A stretch of 64,000 bases of DNA from Ceratothoa steindachneri (GCA_963969495.1 OZ018331.1:151525264-151589263), one strand, 5' to 3'. Shown: positions 20,233 to 31,218, numbered from the stretch's first letter. The notes: a model not told the origin generated them from the sequence alone. Program-made: numbers and translations.

Positions 20233-21236
20233 AACATAACATAACATAATTACACGGATGACAAAAGCCACAAGGGCCTATCAAAGGTCATCCGCCTCCG
20301 TCAAAACCCACCCACAAAAAGCACCATCACCAGGGGAAGACAAAATCAAAGTCCCCCACAATATAATATAACGGATGACAAAAGCCACAAGGGCTCATCA
20401 TAGGTCATCCGAGTCAAGCGGCCTCTTTTTCAAGGCACCCAAACTCCCAGGAAAACTACATCCAGAGGATTGCATCCAGAAACAAGGGTATCACCAATCA
20501 AGGCTTGTCAAGAACTAAATCATGCAGCTATAGATATATACAAACAATATTAATATATACAAAACTTAGGAACCATCACAACCTTCCCTTCCCATAAACT
20601 CATCCAACCTACTCTTAAATACATTTAGATTTGGACTACCTACTACCCTCTGCGGCAATTTGTTCCAGAAGTCTACCACTCTATTGGTGAAAAAATATTT
20701 TCTTAAATCCAACCTACACCCTTGCTTTTTAATTTTCAAGTGGTGACCTCTAGTCCGATTTCCATCATCTAACTCAAAAAACTTGCTAACATCCAATTTA
20801 TCTATCCCGGAAAAATTTTTAAAGAGCTCAATCATATCCCCTCTCACACACCTCCTTTCGAACGAGAACATATTTAATACCCTCAGTCTATCTTCATATT
20901 CAAGGTGCCTCAGGGAAGGAATAATCTTTGTTGCCCTCCGTTGCACTGACTCAAGAAGGTTAATATCGTGTCTAAAATGTGGGGACCATGCCTGTATACA
21001 GTACTCTAGATGTGGCCTAACATAAGAGTTATAGAGTTTAAGAATAACCTCCTTACTTTTGTAACTGACATTTCTCTTAATAAAACCCAGCACTCTATTT
21101 GCCCTATTTCTTGCTTCAATACACTGCTTAGAAAACCTTAATGACTTATCTATTACTACTCCTAGATCTTTCTCATCCTCTACTGAGCTCAGCCAATGCC
21201 CATCCATTTCATAGTTAAATTCTCTATTATCTTTTC
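20233..21236 (-). mobile_element. Nested antisense CR1-B 3' end (5'-truncated insertion)
   Basis: Minus-strand sequence: the tail (AACATAACATAAC at 20,233), the 3' UTR with both hairpin repeats, then the RT C-terminus (21,230-20,566) from GKDNREFNYEMDG to the final residues. It is nearly identical to 22,533-23,525. It sits inside the CR1-B endonuclease-RT linker with neither a target-site duplication nor a deletion apparent; CR1 elements are known to lack clear duplications. The C-terminal reading frame is open. Confidence 0.88.
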
Positions 21237-23204
21237 CAAGAACAATGTATCCCAATGAAGGCCATTAGGAACAAAAGTAGGAAACCATTATGGTGGAATC
21301 AGGAGATAGCTAGAAAAATTTCAGAGAAGAAAAGGGCATATAAAAAATTACAGGTAGAAAATAATATTCAAAATTTAAGTGATTATAGAATGGCTAGGAA
21401 TGAGTTAAATAAGATTATAAAGAAGAACAAAAGGGTGTCAGAAATTAAATTAGCTCAGGATAGCAACAAAGATCCTAGAAAGTTCTTTAGTTACTATAAA
21501 ACTTATAACAAGTCTGGCAGAGTTAAAATAGGACCTATCAAATATGAAGGGTTTGTGAGAGAAACTGATGAGGAAATAGTTGAGGTACTAAATGGTCATT
21601 TTGCATCAGTATTTACAAAAGAGAAACTAAATAGTCCTATGTATAGTACTCATAGGTCAGGAAAAGAGGTGTTTACTAACATTTGTGTGGATCGGAGGAT
21701 GATAAAAGGACTAATAGGTGATTTAGATACTACCAAGGCCTCCGGCCCTGATAATATTCATTCTAGGATACTTAAGGAAGGGGTAGAAAGTATCTCAATA
21801 GCTCTGGACAAGTTATATACTAGGTCATTGGAATATGGAGAAATACCCGATGATTGGAAGAGAGCGAATGTAGTCCCCATTTTCAAGAAGGGTAGTAAAG
21901 AGGATCCAAATAACTTTAGACCGGTTAGCCTAACTCCTGTAGTCTGTAAAATTCTTGAGAAAATAGTTAAAAAAGGGATTTGCCAACATCTAGAGAGGGA
22001 GGGGTTAATCAGCGATGCTCCTCAGCATGGGTTTAGATCAGGTAGATCATGTTTGACTAACTTACTAGACTTTCTGGAGTTTGTAACAGATCAAGTAGAT
22101 AAAGGAGAGAATGTAGATATAATTTACTTAGATTTTAGTAAAGCATTTGATAAGGTACCACATAGGAGACTAGTTCATAAATTAAAAATGATTGGGATAT
22201 GTGGGGGGGTTTCAAATTGGATAGCTGAGTGGCTGAAAGACAGGAAGCAAAGGGTAGTGCTAAATGGTGTAAAGTCAGAGTGGAGGGATGTTATCAGTGG
22301 GGTTCCTCAGGGATCAGTTCTCGGTCCATTATTATTTGTCATCTATATAAACGATCTTGGGGAGGCAGTTAATAATAAAGTGTCAATTTTTGCGGATGAT
22401 ACCAAATTAGCAGCTGTAGTTAAAGATATTCATGATAATTTTAAAGTGCAGGGGGACTTAAATAAATTGTTATCCTGGGCACATAAGTGGCAAATGACTT
22501 TCAACCTTGATAAGTGCAAAGTTATTAACATGGGAAAAGATAATAGAGAATTTAACTATGAAATGGATGGGCATTGGCCTAGCTCAGTAGAGGATGAGAA
22601 AGATCTAGGAGTAGTAATAGATAAGTCATTAAGGTTTTCTAAGCAGTGTATTGAAGCAAGAAATAGGGCAAATAGAGTGCTGGGTTTTATTAAGAGAAAT
22701 GTCAGTTACAAAAGTAAGGAGGTTATTCTTAAACTCTATAACTCTTATGTTAGGCCACATCTAGAGTACTGTATACAGGCATGGTCCCCACATTTTAGAC
22801 ACGATATTAACCTTCTTGAGTCAGTGCAACGGAGGGCAACAAAGATTATTCCTTCCCTGAGGCACCTTGAATATGAAGATAGACTGAGGGTATTAAATAT
22901 GTTCTCGTTCGAAAGGAGGTGTGTGAGAGGGGATATGATTGAGCTCTTTAAAAATTTTTCCGGGATAGATAAATTGGATGTTAGCAAGTTTTTTGAGTTA
23001 GATGATGGAAATCGGACTAGAGGTCACCACTTGAAAATTAAAAAGCAAGGGTGTAGGTTGGATTTAAGAAAGTATTTTTTCACCAATAGAGTGGTAGACT
23101 TCTGGAACAAATTGCCGCAGAGGGTAGTAGGTAGTCCAAATCTAAATGTATTTAAGAGTAGGTTGGATGAGTTTATGGGAAGGGAAGGTTGTGATGGTTC
23201 CTAA
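21237..23204 (+). CDS. CR1-B reverse transcriptase, open frame
   Basis: An open frame of about 655 codons in phase with the endonuclease fragment left of the nested insertion. It carries the linker (KPLWWNQEIARK), SGPDNIHSRILKEG, VVPIFKKGS, FRPVSLTPVVCKILE, QHGFRSGRSCLTNLLDF, YLDFSKAFDKVPHRRL, SGVPQGSVLGPLLFVIYIND and the catalytic FADDTKL near 22,389-22,410. It ends with the CR1 C-terminal region (YNSYVRPHLEY, QRRATKIIP, VVDFWNKLP). All RT blocks are present. It is separated from its endonuclease by the insertion, so it could act only as a partial protein; the internal ATG at 21,255 is the first available start. Confidence 0.85.
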   Translation, partial: QEQCIPMKAIRNKSRKPLWWNQEIARKISEKKRAYKKLQVENNIQNLSDYRMARNELNKIIKKNKRVSEIKLAQDSNKDPRKFFSYYKTYNKSGRVKIGPIKYEGFVRETDEEIVEVLNGHFASVFTKEKLNSPMYSTHRSGKEVFTNICVDRRMIKGLIGDLDTTKASGPDNIHSRILKEGVESISIALDKLYTRSLEYGEIPDDWKRANVVPIFKKGSKEDPNNFRPVSLTPVVCKILEKIVKKGICQHLEREGLISDAPQHGFRSGRSCLTNLLDFLEFVTDQVDKGENVDIIYLDFSKAFDKVPHRRLVHKLKMIGICGGVSNWIAEWLKDRKQRVVLNGVKSEWRDVISGVPQGSVLGPLLFVIYINDLGEAVNNKVSIFADDTKLAAVVKDIHDNFKVQGDLNKLLSWAHKWQMTFNLDKCKVINMGKDNREFNYEMDGHWPSSVEDEKDLGVVIDKSLRFSKQCIEARNRANRVLGFIKRNVSYKSKEVILKLYNSYVRPHLEYCIQAWSPHFRHDINLLESVQRRATKIIPSLRHLEYEDRLRVLNMFSFERRCVRGDMIELFKNFSGIDKLDVSKFFELDDGNRTRGHHLKIKKQGCRLDLRKYFFTNRVVDFWNKLPQRVVGSPNLNVFKSRLDEFMGREGCDGS

Positions 23205-23344
23205 GTTTTGTATATATTAATATTGTTTGTATATATCTATAGCTGCATGATTTAGTTCTTGACAAGCCTTGATTGGTGATACCCTTGTTTCTGGATGTAG
23301 TTTTCCTGGGAGTTTGGGTGCCTTGAAAAAGAGGCCGCTTGACT

Positions 23345-23501
23345 CGGATGACCTATGATGAGCCCTTGTGGCTTTTGTCATCCGTTATATTATATTGTGG
23401 GGGACTTTGATTTTGTCTTCCCCTGGTGATGGTGCTTTTTGTGGGTGGGTTTTGACAGAGGCGGATGACCTTTGATAGGCCCTTGTGGCTTTTGTCATCC
23501 G
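23345..23501 (+). repeat. Duplicated 40-nt hairpin in CR1-B 3' UTR
   Basis: Two copies of a 40-base unit at 23,345-23,384 and 23,462-23,501. Each starts CGGATGAC and ends GTCATCCG, so each can form an 8-bp stem around a CCCTTGTGGCTTTT loop. The second lies just before the ATGTT tail. Non-LTR reverse transcriptases often recognise 3' UTR stem-loops; that role is inferred here. Confidence 0.7.
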
Positions 23502-23530
23502 TGTAATTATGTTATGTTATGTTATGTTAT

Positions 23531-23975
23531 GAACAATAATCAAAATGGTCGTAAAAAAACGTGTTAAAAAAATCAAAGAAGAGAAATAAATACAGAACAG
23601 AAAAAATGAAAAAGTACTGTTTTCGTCAGAATTAAGACGTGAGACTTCATTAACAACACCGAAATATGGTTTAATCAAGCATTAAACAATGGGAAATTAA
23701 GTAACAAGTAAATAAAAAGACTAAATAATGGCAGGCATAGGCTAGGTAGGATATATAGAAAAGAAATAAGGGGGAAAAACATCTAAAATATAAGAAAAAC
23801 CAAGTTTTGATCAATATAAAAAGCACAAAAAGCCTTGAAACAAATACAGCTTTCTGATTGGTCATTTATGAAACTGAATCCAGATCTGTGATTGGCCAGT
23901 GCGATGGCAGAAAAACAATCAAAAGTCGCCCAAAAAATAAACTAGAGTCACATCCGCCCATAGTCTTCACAATTA
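23531..23975. other. No gene recognised
   Basis: A-rich sequence between the CR1-B tail and the next CR1-A fragment. No domain or repeat relationship was seen. Confidence 0.5.
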
Positions 23976-25166
23976 CCAAGTGGGGGTGTGTTAGCAGTGG
24001 AGTTCCGCAAGGATCTGTTTTGGGTCCTTTGCTATTCTTAATTTATATTAATGATCTTGACATGGGTATAAGTAGTGACCTGAGTAAATTTGCTGATGAT
24101 ACCAAGCTAGGTAGGGCCATTAGGGCTGATTCTGATGCTGTTGTAATGCAAGAGGAATTGACCATTCTGTCCAATTGGGCCGAGAAATGGCAAATGAAGT
24201 TTAACATAGACAAATGTAGTGTACTTAGTATAGGTAGAAATAATCCACTGAATAGTTATAAATTAAATGGGAGAATTTTAGGGAGGACCGATTGTGAGAG
24301 GGACTTGGGTATTTTGGTAAGTTCAGACCTTCGTCCTAGAAAGCAATGCCTAAATGCTAAGAATAAAGCTAATAGGATATTGGGATTCATTAGGAGGAGT
24401 GTAAGCAATAAGAGTGCTAAAGTCATTCTAAATCTGTATCTGGCGCTAGTTAGGCCTCATCTAGACTATGCAGTACAATTTTGGTCACCATATTATAGGA
24501 GGGATATTGATTTGCTTGAGTCTGTGCAGAGAAGGATGACAAAGATGATTGGTGGGCTAAGGAACTTACCTTATGGTGAAAGGCTCAGAAAACTAAATCT
24601 ACATACATTGGAAAGGAGAAGAGTCAGAGGGGAATTGATTGAAGTCTTCAAATGGGTAAAAGGATATAATAAAGGGGATCTGGGTAAGGTTCTTATACTT
24701 AGTGACCATGACAGGACACGTAGCAATGGGTTTAAGCTTGATAAGTATAGGTTTAGGAAGGAGATTGGGAGGAATTGGTTTACAAATCGTGTGGTAGATG
24801 AATGGAATAGGCTCACTAGACATGTGATAGAAGCCTCCTCTCTGGGTAGTTTTAAGAATAGATTAGATAAATATATGGATGAAGCTGCTAGATGGGACTG
24901 ACTTTTTTTTCTTTTTTTTTTATGTACATATGTATATATTTTTCTAAGGAGTGGGGAGATTATATTTTGCGGTTGCATGAATGGACATAATCCTCTGGAT
25001 GCATTTTATGTATATTGTAGATTAGATCTGACGAACTCCTGTAAGGGTGACAATGTTGATGACTTTTCTCTGGTAAGAAATCTTTTGTGTGTTGACTGGA
25101 ACAGGAGCTGCCAAGTGTAGGCCATGAATGGTCTTTTGCAGTCTCCTTCTTTTCTTATGTTCTTAA
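23976..25166 (+). mobile_element. CR1-A copy 3, 5'-truncated
   Basis: Begins inside the RT at WGCVSSGVPQGSVLGPLLF and continues without a break to the stop at 24,899-24,901. FADDTKLG lies near 24,090. The 3' UTR (with a longer T-rich stretch than copy 2) and the TTCTTATG tail follow to about 25,166. The RT part is open from 23,978, so this is a young 3' fragment. It is the reference that reveals the indels in copy 2. Confidence 0.88.
23978..24901 (+). pseudogene. CR1-A RT C-terminal half (copy 3)
   Basis: Contains the RT palm motifs from GVPQG onward, FADDTK, and the complete CR1 C-terminal region (LYLALVRPHLDYAVQFWSP, RRMTKMIGGLRNL, NRVVDEWNRLTRHV). The N-terminal half of the RT is absent, so no working enzyme is possible. 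Fused upstream codons (23,858-23,975) are not element sequence. Confidence 0.85.
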
Positions 25167-25174
25167 AATTTTTT

Positions 25175-25210
25175 GGTAAACATGTAGATCGGCGGCGTGA
25201 TCGATGGGAT
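25175..25210. mobile_element. MITE family M end fragment
   Basis: GGTAAACATGTAGATCGGCGG and the next bases match the right-end inverted repeat of the MITEs at 11.6-13.1 kb with a few differences. It lies exactly between the tail of CR1-A copy 3 and the start of CR1-A copy 4. Confidence 0.65.
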
Positions 25211-26161
25211 AAGAACTAACTAAGGTTAGAGATAAAATAGGCCTACTTTCCAATGGAGAATTAGTGAGTGATAGGGACTCAATGGCTGGAATGCTAAATG
25301 ACTTTTTTCTCAGTATTTACACAGGAGGATACTCTAAATATACCTGAGGTGTCAATGATCTTTCAGGGTAATGAAGAGAAATTAAAGGATATCTTGATTA
25401 CAAAGGAGATAGTGACAAAGGAAATTGATAAAATCAAAAGTAGTAGAGCACCCAGTCCTGATGAGGTCTTTCCTAGAATTTTGAAAGAATTTAAGGATGT
25501 GTTAAGTGAGCCCCTAGCATGCATCTTTAGAAAATCATTGGAGAGTGGCATGGAAGAAAGCCAATGTGATACCTATATTTAAGAAAGGGGATAAAACAAA
25601 TATGTCTAATTACAGACCAGTAAGTTTGACATCAGTGGTAGGGAAAATGATGGAATCTATTATAGCAAGGAATATTAGAGATCACTTGGATAAGCATAAG
25701 TTGATAAAAGAATCACAGCATGGCTTTAGTAAGGGTAAATCCTGTCTGACTAATTTGCTGTCTTTTTATAGTAAGTTGTATGAAGCAGCAGATAATGATG
25801 AAAACTATGATATTTTATACTTAGACTTTAGTAAGGCTTTTGATCGAGTGCCACACTTATGGCTTCTGAGCAAAGTTAAAGCACACAGGATCGATGGCAG
25901 TATATTTAGGTGGATTCAGTCATGGCTTGGTGACAGACAGCAAAGAGTTAGTATAGATGGAGTTAAATCTGAGTGGGGGTGTGTTATCAGTGGAGTTTGG
26001 AAGGATCTGTTTTGGGTCCCTTGCTATTCTTAATTTATATTAATGATCTTGACATAAGTATAAGTAGTGACCTGAGTAAATTTGCTGATGATACTAAGCT
26101 AGGTAGGGCCGTTAGGGCTGATTCTGATGCTGTTGTAATGCAGGAGGAATTGACCATTCTG
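25211..26161 (+). pseudogene. CR1-A copy 4, RT N-terminal/middle fragment
   Basis: Starts in the RT linker (TKVRDKIG, frame broken) and runs through SVFTQED, PSPDEVFPRILKE, a short deletion near 25,550 that shifts the frame, then PIFKKGDK, QHGFSKGKSC, YLDFSKAFDRVPH, a damaged GVPQG box (SGVWKD) and FADDTKLG near 26,085. It ends abruptly at EELTILP, where sequence of an unrelated I-group element begins at 26,162. It overlaps copy 3 by about 180 bases, so the two are different copies. Confidence 0.83.
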
Positions 26162-29100
26162 CCCACCACCACGAGATGGCCAGGCTGGGGGATGCACGGT
26201 TTACACCCGGCATGATGTCTCCGTTCTTCCTTTCTCTTTAGATACCTCCTATCAGGCAGTGGCTGTGCAGTTGCACCTGGATAGGAGGTATACAATCATT
26301 TCTGCATACATTCCACCGTCAGCTGACTTCGACTTGGGGGGGGGGGGACTTCCGCCGCGTCGTTGCACGGTTGCCGAGGCCCTTTCTCTTGCTTGGAGAT
26401 CTGAACAGCAGGCATCCTCTCTGAGGAGATTGCTCAATTTATCCCGAGGGACAAGTCCTTGCCTATCTGATCGAAGAGCTTGAGATGGGTGTCCTAAACG
26501 TGGATGAGTTTCTGCATCACTGTCCGAGAACCGCTTCATTTTCTTGCCTTGACCTATCTTTGTGCTCTTCGGATGCACAGCCATGATTTTGATTGAGGGG
26601 TAGTTGATGACCTCCATGGTAGTGATCACTTTCCCATTCAAATATCATTTTCAGGGCAACTGCCGTCTGACAGCCTACCTCGGTGGTGCTTGGCGAGAAG
26701 GCCTGCATTTAAGGAAATGACTGAATTCTCTATCTCAGTCGAGGAGTTTAGGTCGGTAGATGAGGCCGTTGAGTTCTTCTCCGGCAACCTCATCACCGCA
26801 GGACTGACTACTGTTCCTAGAATGTCTGGCTGTTTTGCACTCTAACCACTCCCATGGTGGTCGGCCAAGTGTGAGGCGGCCCTCAAACAGAAGTGTTATG
26901 CCTACATGCTCTATAAACGCCGCCTGAACGACCTGACTGTCTCTGAATTTCGTCAAGCTAGGGCTAGGTTCCGGTATATTTCGAAGCACACCCGCCGCTC
27001 TTCTTAGTGGGCATACGTGTCTTCACTTAACGGGAAGACCCCTTTAGCAGAGGTGTGGAAGCGAGTCAAAAGGATTCGGACCCCGCATCCGTGGCGGAAT
27101 CCTTCGCGCCCGCTTTTTTCCGCATTCTCTAGCCGAGATGCTGCTCCGCCAGCATTCAATGCATGTTGTCATGTCGCGGAAGGCCACCGGCTGGACTTTA
27201 CCTCCAGAGGCGGAGGACCCTTCAACGACAGGTTTAGTGTGAGTGAGTTGCGCTCCGCTCTTGCTTCGTGCGTGCACACCACCCATGGTCTGGACAATGT
27301 CCCGTACGCCATGCTTCAACACCTGGGTGAGCGAGGCATGGCCTTTCTCTTAGATTTGTTCAACACGATCTGGGTGGAGGGTCTTCTCCCAGATTCCTGG
27401 CGAATCGCTACTGTGCTTCCCTTTCGCAAGCAGGGAAGAGATCACTCTACTCCAACCGGTTTCCGCCCAATCTCTCTAACCTCTTGCGTGTGCAAGTTGA
27501 TGGAGAAATTGGTAAATGTTAGATTAGCCTTTTTCCTGGACAGCGGAGGCCATCTGTCTTCTTCACAGTGCGGCTTCCGCAAGTTCCACTCCATGTCGGA
27601 TGGTCTGCTCTTACTGGAAAATGCCGTCTGCGAGGCTTTCCTTCGTAGACAGCACTACGCCACAGTGTTTTTCGATCTGGAGAAGGCCTATGATACCGCA
27701 TGGTGATACGGTATCATGGAGACTCTCCACACGATGGGAGCGAGGGGACGTTTCCCAATGTTTATATCTGAATTTTTGCGAGATCGTTGATTCCGCGTAC
27801 AGGTGGGGGGAGCTCTCTCTGGCACAAAGGAGCAGGAAGAGGGTGTCCTGCAGGGAAGTGTCCTCAGTGTCAGTCTTTGCCCTAAGCATCAACGGCATCA
27901 CCTGGGTGCTGCCAGAAGATGTTCTCGCTGCGCTCTAAGTGGACAACCTTTCGATCTCTTTTGGCGTGGCCCAGATGCCAACTCTGGAGCGTCGACTCCA
28001 ACAGGCATTGAACCGCGTCTCTCGCTATCCCAAAGTGCACAGGTTTCTGTTTTCTTTGGCCAAGACTAAGGTGGTGCACTTCTGCCGCCATCCACGGCTC
28101 CACCCCGACCCAGATTTGTTTCTTAATGGGGTGCGCCTGGATGTGGTTGAGTCTCACCGTTTCCTTGGTTTTGTATTCGACCGATGCCTCTCCTGCAAGA
28201 CTCATATTCGCAGCCTTAGGGTCTCTTGTACCCGCGCCATGGATATTCTCTGTTCTGTGACCTTCAGCGCTTGGGACGCTGATAGGGCTACTGCCCTACT
28301 CTTTTTTTGTTTGAAGCTCGACTACAGATGCAAGTTTTATGCATCCGCAGCCGAGCGTTTATTGTGGAAGGTGGATTCGATCCACCACACAGGTCTCCGG
28401 CTTGCGATTAGTGACTTCCGCACTTCCCCCATTGAGAGCCTGCTGGTCGATGCTGGGGACATGCCACTCACTCTGCGCCCCCTGCAGTGCATCACTGCTT
28501 CCGCAGCTGATCTTGACAGTGCCTATGCCACCGAGAGACGCCAGTCATACCCTAACCCCTTTGTGTTTAGGGCCAGGAAACTCCTTCGAGCGCTAGATAT
28601 AGCTCTTGGGCTGGTGGCGCCCCTGTTTCTACCCAGGACACCACCCTGGAGGGTAGCACATTTGGCTATTTGTCGCCACGCCTCTGCTCCCAAAGCTTGT
28701 ACGGCGCCGTGAGTATTGCGTTCAACCTTTTTCGAGCACACCTCGTGTCACGCTGGAACCGTGCCAGTGTATACGGTATGCTCCATGATGAGGGTGCCAA
28801 AGAGTCTGCGAGGACTCTGCGACCTGACCAGCATTTCGCTCTTCCTCACAACGACTACATGGCAGCAATATGGGCAGCTCTTCGGAATGCTTGGCAAAGA
28901 AGATGGGAGACGGTTGAAGGGAACTTAAAGTTGCGTGCCATTGTGCCGCGACTGTTCCCATGGACCTATCCCCCAATGATGCGGTGGCTTCAGGTTGCTT
29001 TCTGTCGTCTCCGAATCGGGCACACTCGTGTGACGCATCTCTATTTGATGGAGCGCTCGCCTGCGCCCTATTTAGACGACTGCGTCGTCACCCTGACTGT

Positions 29101-29278
29101 TCGGCACATTCTTGTCGAATGTCTCAGTCTGGGTGATCTTCGTGCACGTTACCTGTCCCGGTACCGGGATGGGTGGGGTCGCTACCGCCTGTCCTTTGTA
29201 CTCGGGACGAGTGCGTGCACATTGACTGGTGGACTTGTTGACTTTTGGGAAGAGGCTGGCCTTCTCCCTTTCATTTAA
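26162..29278 (+). pseudogene. I-group ORF2 remnant, catalytic box lost, RNase H deleted
   Basis: Endonuclease pieces (VAVQLHLDRRYTIISAYIPP) are followed by an RT with RPISLTSCVCKLMEKL, SQCGFRKFHS and FFDLEKAYDTAW. The catalytic box that reads YVDD in copy 2 is here stop-VDN (TAA at 27,936-27,938). About 58 bases are missing near 27,080, and roughly 330 bases are missing near 28,785, removing most of the RNase H domain between VYG and AKESARTLRP. The C-terminal part (28,670-29,278) with its zinc-knuckle residues is open. Several TGG codons have become stops. Confidence 0.82.
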
Positions 29279-29428
29279 CTAGGTTTAGTTTTGTTATTGC
29301 TTCCTAATTATTTCTTTTTATTGTTTTCTGTTCAATTTTTTTAAAGTAGATTAGAACTAGGCTGTTTGTTTACCGTGACTTATGCCTAAGTGGTTCAGTT
29401 GCCAGATAGCCCCTTAAAAATAATAAAT
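26162..29428 (+). mobile_element. I-group element, copy 1 (degenerate ORF2 and 3' UTR)
   Basis: Begins inside the endonuclease (AGGCAVYTRHD-like) directly after CR1-A sequence and runs to the 3' UTR (AAAGTAGATTAGAACTAGG ... CCAGATAGCCCC), ending in an A-rich stretch near 29,428. It is similar throughout to the near-complete copy at 31.2-38.1 kb. The family is GC-rich against AT-rich surroundings. No target duplication was found. Confidence 0.85.
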
Positions 29429-29517
29429 AATTGGTTTATATTTTCGACAAGCAACTCTCAGTTTCCTCTGCAACTTTTCACATTTGATCCCATTTTGATC
29501 GACAAAGCCTTGAGACT

Positions 29518-30060
29518 GCTATTCATGCCTTCGTCATCTTACCCTTAGACTACTGCAATTCTCTTCTAGTGAATCTCTCTTCTTCGTCACTTCGCCCCTT
29601 ACAACTAGTTCAAAACTATGCTGCCCGGCTCCTCCTTAGCCAGCCCCAGTTTTCTCCTTCGATGCCTCTGTTAAAGGAGCTACACTGGTTACCTATTCGC
29701 TACCCACTATAAAATTCTTCTCATCACCTACAAGGCCCTAAACCTAGAGGCTCCAACTTATCTCTCGTCTGCCGCCCTCTCCCATCATCAAACTCATCGA
29801 GCACTCCGGTCTATCTAACCTCGCTTCCATACTGAACACTTCTCGTTCTGTCCTCTGCTCGATGGGTGACCATTCCTTCTCAGTTTGTGCTCCTAGACTG
29901 GAATGCTCTTCCTGCCCAAGTCCGATCCTCTCCCTCCCTTGCTACTTTTAAACGTCTCCTAAAGACTCGTCTCTTCATTATTGCCTTCTCTCCCCTCTAA
30001 ACTTTCTTTACACTCGCTACACAACTTGCTCTGGGAGTGCTAACACCCCTGAAGGGCGCA
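29518..30060 (+). mobile_element. L2-like non-LTR element, 3' end remnant
   Basis: The first frame reads LDYCNSLLVNLSSSSLRPLQ, then QNYAARLLL and LLKELHWLPIRY, the C-terminal region characteristic of L2/CR1-group RTs. It then shifts frame (TYKALNLEAPTYLSS, then SFSVCAPRLEWNALPAQV and TFKRLLKTRLF). The last bases before the A-rich end (CACCCCTGAAGGGCGCATTATAAATAC) fit L2 3' ends, which often read through ALYKY. At least three frame changes. Confidence 0.75.
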
Positions 30061-30392
30061 TTATAAATACTTAAAATTATAAACAAATATGCATTTTCAA
30101 TAAAATAATGGTAATTAGCATTTATTTCCTGAAAAAAATGTGTAATTTTTTTCCAAATTTCACTTGAAAAAAACCTGGATGGTTTTCATCTAGGTTTTTT
30201 GATTTGCCAACCCTGAGGTGTAAACTAGTTCCACACTGAGTTTCAAGCTAATTATGGTAAAACCATACCTTAATAGTCATTTTGTATTGAATATGAAATA
30301 GTATGATCATGATTAACTTTTTAGTGTTAGGAGAATACAATAGGTATGCCCCCAAATGAATCCTCATTATTTGTAACTTTTTCATTTTATAG

Positions 30393-30484
30393 AAACCCGA
30401 GTCGTAGTGAAGGAAATAAGGTATTTGTCTCCAATATTGACTTTAACTGTTCTCATCTGGATCTCAAAGAAGCATTCAAGCAAG
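30393..30484 (+). CDS. HNRNPM: hnRNP M exon: first half of RRM1
   Basis: The acceptor TTTTATAG precedes 30,393 and the donor GTAAGA follows 30,484. It encodes SRSEGNKVFVSNIDF and on to EAFKQ, with VFVSNI as RNP2. It begins at codon position 3, so at least one coding exon lies upstream, and it ends one base into a codon. Confidence 0.92.
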
Positions 30485-31202
30485 GTAAGAATTTTCTTCT
30501 ATAAAAAAAAAGATGGATCTTTGCCTGAGAAGTATTGCTTGGGGTCTTATTCCTCCCCCTCTCTTGCCCCTATGCCTCTCAACATTTTTCCTCTCCTTGC
30601 TTGTACCTCTGTGGTCACTCTTTGATACACCTACCCTCCCCAACCAATTATGCAGCCTAGTTCACCTACAACACATACCCCTGTAAGGGTGTAGTTGGGG
30701 TAGCCTGTTACACTTGGTACCTGGAAGAGCTGCATGTACTCTCGGCTTGTAAGGATACCTTGTCACTGGGTTGATTTGAACTCTGAGGGGGCTGGGGAAG
30801 TAGGTGTGCTTCCCCCTTGCCCTTTTTTTGCCTCTCTCAATCCTTTGGTCAGGTTTAAGGACCTGACCACATGCCACAGCAAAAGAGGCTTTGGAACCTC
30901 TATAAACAACACCTGCAGGTCCAAGATCGATTTTGCCCCATAAGCCCTTCTTACCTTCTCTGCATCCATTCTCAGGTACAGAGGCTCTATAGCTTTTAAG
31001 GGCAGACTTTACTCCCTTGTTGGCTGTCAGGTCAATGAAAACCTTCCCCTTTCTGGGTCTGTCACCAGATTACCCTCTTGGTCATTCTGTCACTGCTTAG
31101 ATGCAGGTTGGCATGCCAGCCCCAGTCATATTTGTGATGGGCCTTATGAGTACCTTGTCTGGATACCCGACACCTTGGGGGGGGGGCACTTTGAGGCTCC
31201 TC

Positions 31203-31218
31203 TTAAGGTGATGTCCCC
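31203..31218 (+). repeat. Target-site duplication, left copy
   Basis: TTAAGGTGATGTCCCC, identical to 38,134-38,149. It fixes the 5' end of the inserted I-group element at 31,219. Confidence 0.93.

Larger units (their letters stand above)
19985..23530 (+). mobile_element. CR1-B retrotransposon, copy 2, with nested insertion
   Basis: Plus-strand CR1-B from the endonuclease C-terminus (19,985-20,232) through the RT (21,237-23,204), the 3' UTR and a tail of ATGTT units (about 23,505-23,530). A 1,004-bp minus-strand piece of the same family interrupts it at 20,233-21,236. The endonuclease and RT frames agree on either side of that piece. The 5' part of the endonuclease and ORF1 are missing from this position. 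Confidence 0.88.

Noticed and set aside
30650..31200. Possible further exons or 5' I-group sequence left of copy 2
   Set aside because: The target-site duplication fixes the element start at 31,219, and the hnRNP M phases join directly from 30,484 to 40,139, leaving no coding exon between.
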